Shown piece by piece: positions 63,458 through 64,000 of a stretch of DNA of 64,000 nt; within the stretch, counting starts at the first letter, position 1; every line of letters starts with the position of its first letter. Under the pieces are notes generated by a model. It made no database searches, was not told the DNA's origin, and saw nothing but the letters and a program-made list of their open reading frames with translations. Position numbers and translations under genes: made by a program. The stretch lies in the NCBI GenBank assembly GCA_963707975.1, contig OY970177.1:2170001-2234000 (forward strand), in the 5' to 3' direction. Source of the DNA: CAVVXX01 sp963707975 (GTDB lineage: Bacteria; Pseudomonadota; Alphaproteobacteria; Micropepsales; Micropepsaceae).

Positions 63458-64000
63458 TCATGCCGTATTGATGCGCGTTGGCAGACCGCGAATGCCGTTC
63501 ATGAACAGCGCAGTGGCGAATTCCGCCGCGACTTTCGGATCCGGCGGCGCGCGCTTCAGCATTTCCTCCGCCACTTCATAGGCCACGCCCACCATCGCGG
63601 CCATCAGGAAATGGGCGTCGATGGAAGGAAAAAACCCGCGCACGCTGGCGCTTTCGATGTCCTCGCGCAATTCCTCGAAGCCCGCGATGATTTCCGGCGT
63701 GTCCATGCGCACGCGCAGGTTTTCTTTCGCACCACTCGCGGCCCCGGCCGCGAAACCCGCGCGCTCGGCCAGCACATAATCGAACAGCGTGCGAAAAGTG
63801 GTGGAGACGAACTGCTCGACGGTTTCGGCGCGGGTGCGTTCCTCGCGCAATTTGGGGCGGATTTTCAGCGCCATTTCGTCATGGATGGCCTGGAACACTT
63901 CTTCCTTCGACTTGAAGTAATTGTAGAATGTGCCCGAGGCCAAAGGCGTGGCGCGGATGATGTCGCGCACGGTGGCGGCCGCATAACCCATCTCGGCAAA
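63458..64000 (-). CDS. TetR-family transcriptional regulator (cut by window edge)
   Basis: 180 visible residues; the frame is open to the right edge, which cuts the HTH domain's first helix (FAEMGYAAATVRDIIRATPL then ASGTFYNYFKSKEEVFQAI is the recognition part). The C-terminal ligand domain (~50-175) has a FHTL-like FRTLFDYVLAERAGFA and ENLRVRMDTPEIIAGFEELR. It is upstream of pccB in the same orientation and may regulate the carboxylase or fatty-acid genes (inference). Confidence 0.88.
   Translation of the reverse strand, partial: FAEMGYAAATVRDIIRATPLASGTFYNYFKSKEEVFQAIHDEMALKIRPKLREERTRAETVEQFVSTTFRTLFDYVLAERAGFAAGAASGAKENLRVRMDTPEIIAGFEELREDIESASVRGFFPSIDAHFLMAAMVGVAYEVAEEMLKRAPPDPKVAAEFATALFMNGIRGLPTRINTA

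Overview
The window is about 64 kb of GC-rich chromosome from an alphaproteobacterium. Supporting gene content and order: an F0 ATP synthase operon with both b' and b subunits and an AtpI leader, divK next to pleD, MipZ, ClpS-ClpA, a phasin, erpA opposite dgt, nagZ-scpA-scpB, and the alphaproteobacterial families DUF1489 and DUF3572. Genus is not certain; a soil or freshwater Caulobacter/Rhizomicrobium-like lineage that stores PHB and oxidises branched-chain amino acids and propionyl-CoA would fit. No phage block, CRISPR array or rRNA is visible. The only tRNA recognised is tRNA-Leu(GAG).

Layout. 1-7.2 kb: 3' end of smc, F0 genes (atpI-B-E-b'-b), aspS and rnd. 7.2-13.8 kb: a variable stretch with a broken Cys-rich exported peptide, a 600-bp GC-rich non-coding block holding a minus-strand terminator, an ABC exporter pair, secreted low-complexity proteins, a CBS protein and a decayed HNH nuclease gene. 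13.8-20 kb: scpB, scpA, nagZ, a SPOR protein, dgt, erpA and xthA. 20-25 kb: lipoprotein, TPR protein, secreted beta-rich protein, and a DUF2975/XRE/DUF2306 operon with a clear operator. 25-34 kb: pleD-divK, DUF3572, agmatine-to-putrescine genes, RidA, a FemAB-like protein, HIT, clpA-clpS. 34-43 kb: phasin, D,D-carboxypeptidase, DnaJ-like protein, mipZ, putA, panC. 43-53 kb: a leftward leucine-degradation operon (Kelch protein, isovaleryl-CoA dehydrogenase, thiolase, MCC beta, hydratase, MCC alpha). 53-64 kb: tRNA-Leu, lipB, acylphosphatase, TonB-dependent receptor, and the propionyl-CoA carboxylase genes, split by a peptidase, RidA, a DUF559 nuclease and a GIY-YIG-like gene, ending in a truncated TetR regulator.

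The most unusual material is a set of lower-GC accessory genes tucked tightly between housekeeping genes. One is a TIR-like 'FSWQSD' protein seated between thiolase and MCC beta with gaps of about 10 nt. Another is a T5orf172-like protein directly behind pccB with two in-frame TAG codons at otherwise conserved positions. The third is an HNH nuclease gene that is broken several times. A DUF559 nuclease gene is bounded by inverted copies of a C-rich palindromic repeat that recurs elsewhere in the window; the repeat supplies the gene's likely ribosome-binding site and its last 20 codons. Several genes (clpA, pleD, the TPR protein, the TIR-like gene) carry frameshifts. Consensus sequencing errors and true decay cannot be told apart from the sequence alone.
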